NCBI RefSeq assembly: GCF_015831345.1
Contig: NZ_JADWYS010000001.1
Location: forward strand, 2,756,618-2,820,617
Direction: 5' to 3'
Source: Caenimonas aquaedulcis
GTDB taxonomy: Bacteria > Pseudomonadota > Gammaproteobacteria > Burkholderiales > Burkholderiaceae_C
Length of the DNA: 64,000 nt
A program made the position numbers and the translations under genes. Under the pieces are notes generated by a model that saw only the letters and a list, made by a program, of their open reading frames with translations, had not been told where the DNA came from and searched no databases. Below, in pieces: positions 62,890 through 64,000 of this stretch. How positions within the stretch are numbered: position 1 is the stretch's first letter; each line of letters begins with the position of its first letter.

Positions 62890-64000
62890 CAGGCGGCCTG
62901 GGCGCGCCGCAGCACGCGCGTGCCGAGCACCAGCATGTCCATCTTCGTGCGCAGGAAGCAGTCCAGCGCCTCGGCCGGCGTGCACACGACCGGCTCGTTT
63001 TCGTTGAACGAGGTGTTCAGCACCATGGGCACGCCGGTCTGCGCGTGGAACGCGGAGATGAGCGCGTGGTAGCGCGGGTTCACCGCGGCCGTCACGGTCT
63101 GCAGCCGGCCGGAGCCGTCCACGTGCGTCACCGCCGGGATCAGCGCACGCTTTCCTTCGCGGATCGGGAAGACCTGCATCATGAAAGGCACGTCGGCGTC
63201 CTGCTCGAACCACTCGTGCACCGCCTCGCGCAGGACCGACGGCGCGAAGGGGCGGAACGACTCGCGCCGCTTGATCTTGAGGTTGAGGATGTCCTTCATG
63301 TCGGCGCGCCGGGGGTCGCCCAGGATGGAGCGGTTGCCCAGCGCGCGCGGCCCCCACTCCATGCGGCCCTGGAACCAGCCGACGACCTCCCCGCGCGCGA
63401 TCGCCGCGGCGGTGTCGTGCGCGAGTCGGGATTCGCCGGCCGCGTACGAGACGGTGCAGCCCTGCGATTCGATGCGCGGGGCGTGGTCGCGCAGGACCTC
63501 GTCCACTGCGGCGTCGTCGAAGCCCGGGCCCCAGTAGGCGTGGTCGTGCACGGGACCGCGCTCGCCGCCCAGCGCGTGCCACACCGAAAACGCCGCGCCG
63601 ACGCACCCGCCCGCGTCGCCCGCCGCGGACTGCACGTAGACCTGCCTGAAGGGCGTGCGCGCGGTCACCTTGCCGTTGGCGACCGAATTCATCGCGCAGC
63701 CGCCCGCGATCGCGACGGCATCGAGCCGGTGGCGCGCATGCAGCGTGGCGAGCAGGTGGAAGAAGGCTTCCTCGTACATCGCCTGCGCCGAGCGCGCGAG
63801 ATCCTTGTGGCGCTGCGTGAGCGGCTCGTCCGGCGCGCGGGCGGGCCCCAGCAGGTCCACCAGGCCATCGCTGAACAGCGTGCCCACCGCGGGGCTGCCG
63901 CCTTCCCACTGGTAGTCGACCTTCTCGCGGTGATGGCGAAAGCAATCGAGCTCGAGCCGGTAGGAGCCGTCCGGCTGCAGCAGCACGATCCTGCGCATCG
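62889..64000 (-). CDS. Carbamoyltransferase (NodU/CmcH family), C-terminal part, runs off the right edge
   Basis: At least 370 residues are visible and the reading frame continues past the right edge. The ATG at 63998 is probably internal, because the family is normally about 580-600 residues. Seen: AIAGGCAMNSVANGK (nucleotide-binding core), the YrdC-like C-terminal domain with WFQGRMEWGPRALGNRSILGDPR, and VLNTSFNENEPVVCTPAEAL. It transfers a carbamoyl group from carbamoyl phosphate to a sugar hydroxyl, so probably decorates the exopolysaccharide. First visible gene of the EPS operon. Confidence 0.93.
   Translation of the reverse strand, partial: MRRIVLLQPDGSYRLELDCFRHHREKVDYQWEGGSPAVGTLFSDGLVDLLGPARAPDEPLTQRHKDLARSAQAMYEEAFFHLLATLHARHRLDAVAIAGGCAMNSVANGKVTARTPFRQVYVQSAAGDAGGCVGAAFSVWHALGGERGPVHDHAYWGPGFDDAAVDEVLRDHAPRIESQGCTVSYAAGESRLAHDTAAAIARGEVVGWFQGRMEWGPRALGNRSILGDPRRADMKDILNLKIKRRESFRPFAPSVLREAVHEWFEQDADVPFMMQVFPIREGKRALIPAVTHVDGSGRLQTVTAAVNPRYHALISAFHAQTGVPMVLNTSFNENEPVVCTPAEALDCFLRTKMDMLVLGTRVLRRAQAA

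Overview
The window is GC-rich chromosomal DNA from a betaproteobacterium, most likely order Burkholderiales and probably family Comamonadaceae (a Ramlibacter/Variovorax-like organism). This rests on the replication-origin gene order (mnmE-yidC-yidD-rnpA-rpmH reading left, dnaA-dnaN-gyrB reading right), the protein sequences, the minCDE operon, and DUF4148-type and CueR/CopZ/CopA genes typical of that group. No rRNA, tRNA, integrase, transposase or CRISPR array was seen. The species call is inference.

Layout. (1) 1-8796: origin region, with two candidate origin intergenic regions that carry DnaA boxes (3115-3321 and 4735-4988). (2) 8885-20604: an accessory, visibly less GC-rich block directly downstream of gyrB. 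It holds a PLD-nuclease/SNF2-type helicase, a very large ISP-type adenine methyltransferase, a possibly frameshifted small gene, a dynamin-like GTPase fused to an MITD1-like phospholipase-D-fold domain, and a divergent HNH endonuclease. It looks like an anti-phage defence locus, and I cannot match its full gene set to a named system; it is the main discovery candidate. (3) 20666-33194: mixed housekeeping and accessory genes: a DnaQ-like exonuclease, an ECF sigma factor, a secreted Ntn-hydrolase acylase, NnrU, a class II Fic protein with an overlapping hydrolase, and minCDE. (4) 33199-39345: a UdgX DNA-repair pair, an operon equivalent to E. coli ybhP-clsB-ybhN, a PagL-type lipid A deacylase and a flavoprotein. 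(5) 39494-44063: small exported proteins, a Spy-like protein and a divergent copper-efflux locus (cueR-copZ / copA) with two CueR operators. (6) 44064-44547: a gene-free stretch made of nested long inverted repeats. (7) 44548-51429: a two-component system, an Old Yellow Enzyme, a GST, an AsmA protein, a transglutaminase-like protein and a class II aldolase. (8) 51482-64000: a long leftward exopolysaccharide/capsule operon (carbamoyltransferase, YdcF, GT2, Wza, Wzc-type tyrosine kinase, J-domain protein, two unknowns, Wzy/ligase, CpsB phosphatase, FMN reductase, FkbM methyltransferase). Many junctions are ATGA overlaps, suggesting translational coupling.

Three non-coding patterns cut across the annotation. 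A palindromic dispersed repeat (CCCTCTCCC/GGGAGAGGG arms) occurs three times, twice in frame inside genes (the acylase and minC). An octamer GTCCTACA occurs five times, always between genes, and in four cases 63-91 bp upstream of a start codon. Promoter geometry suggests leaderless mRNAs for copA and the fic gene.
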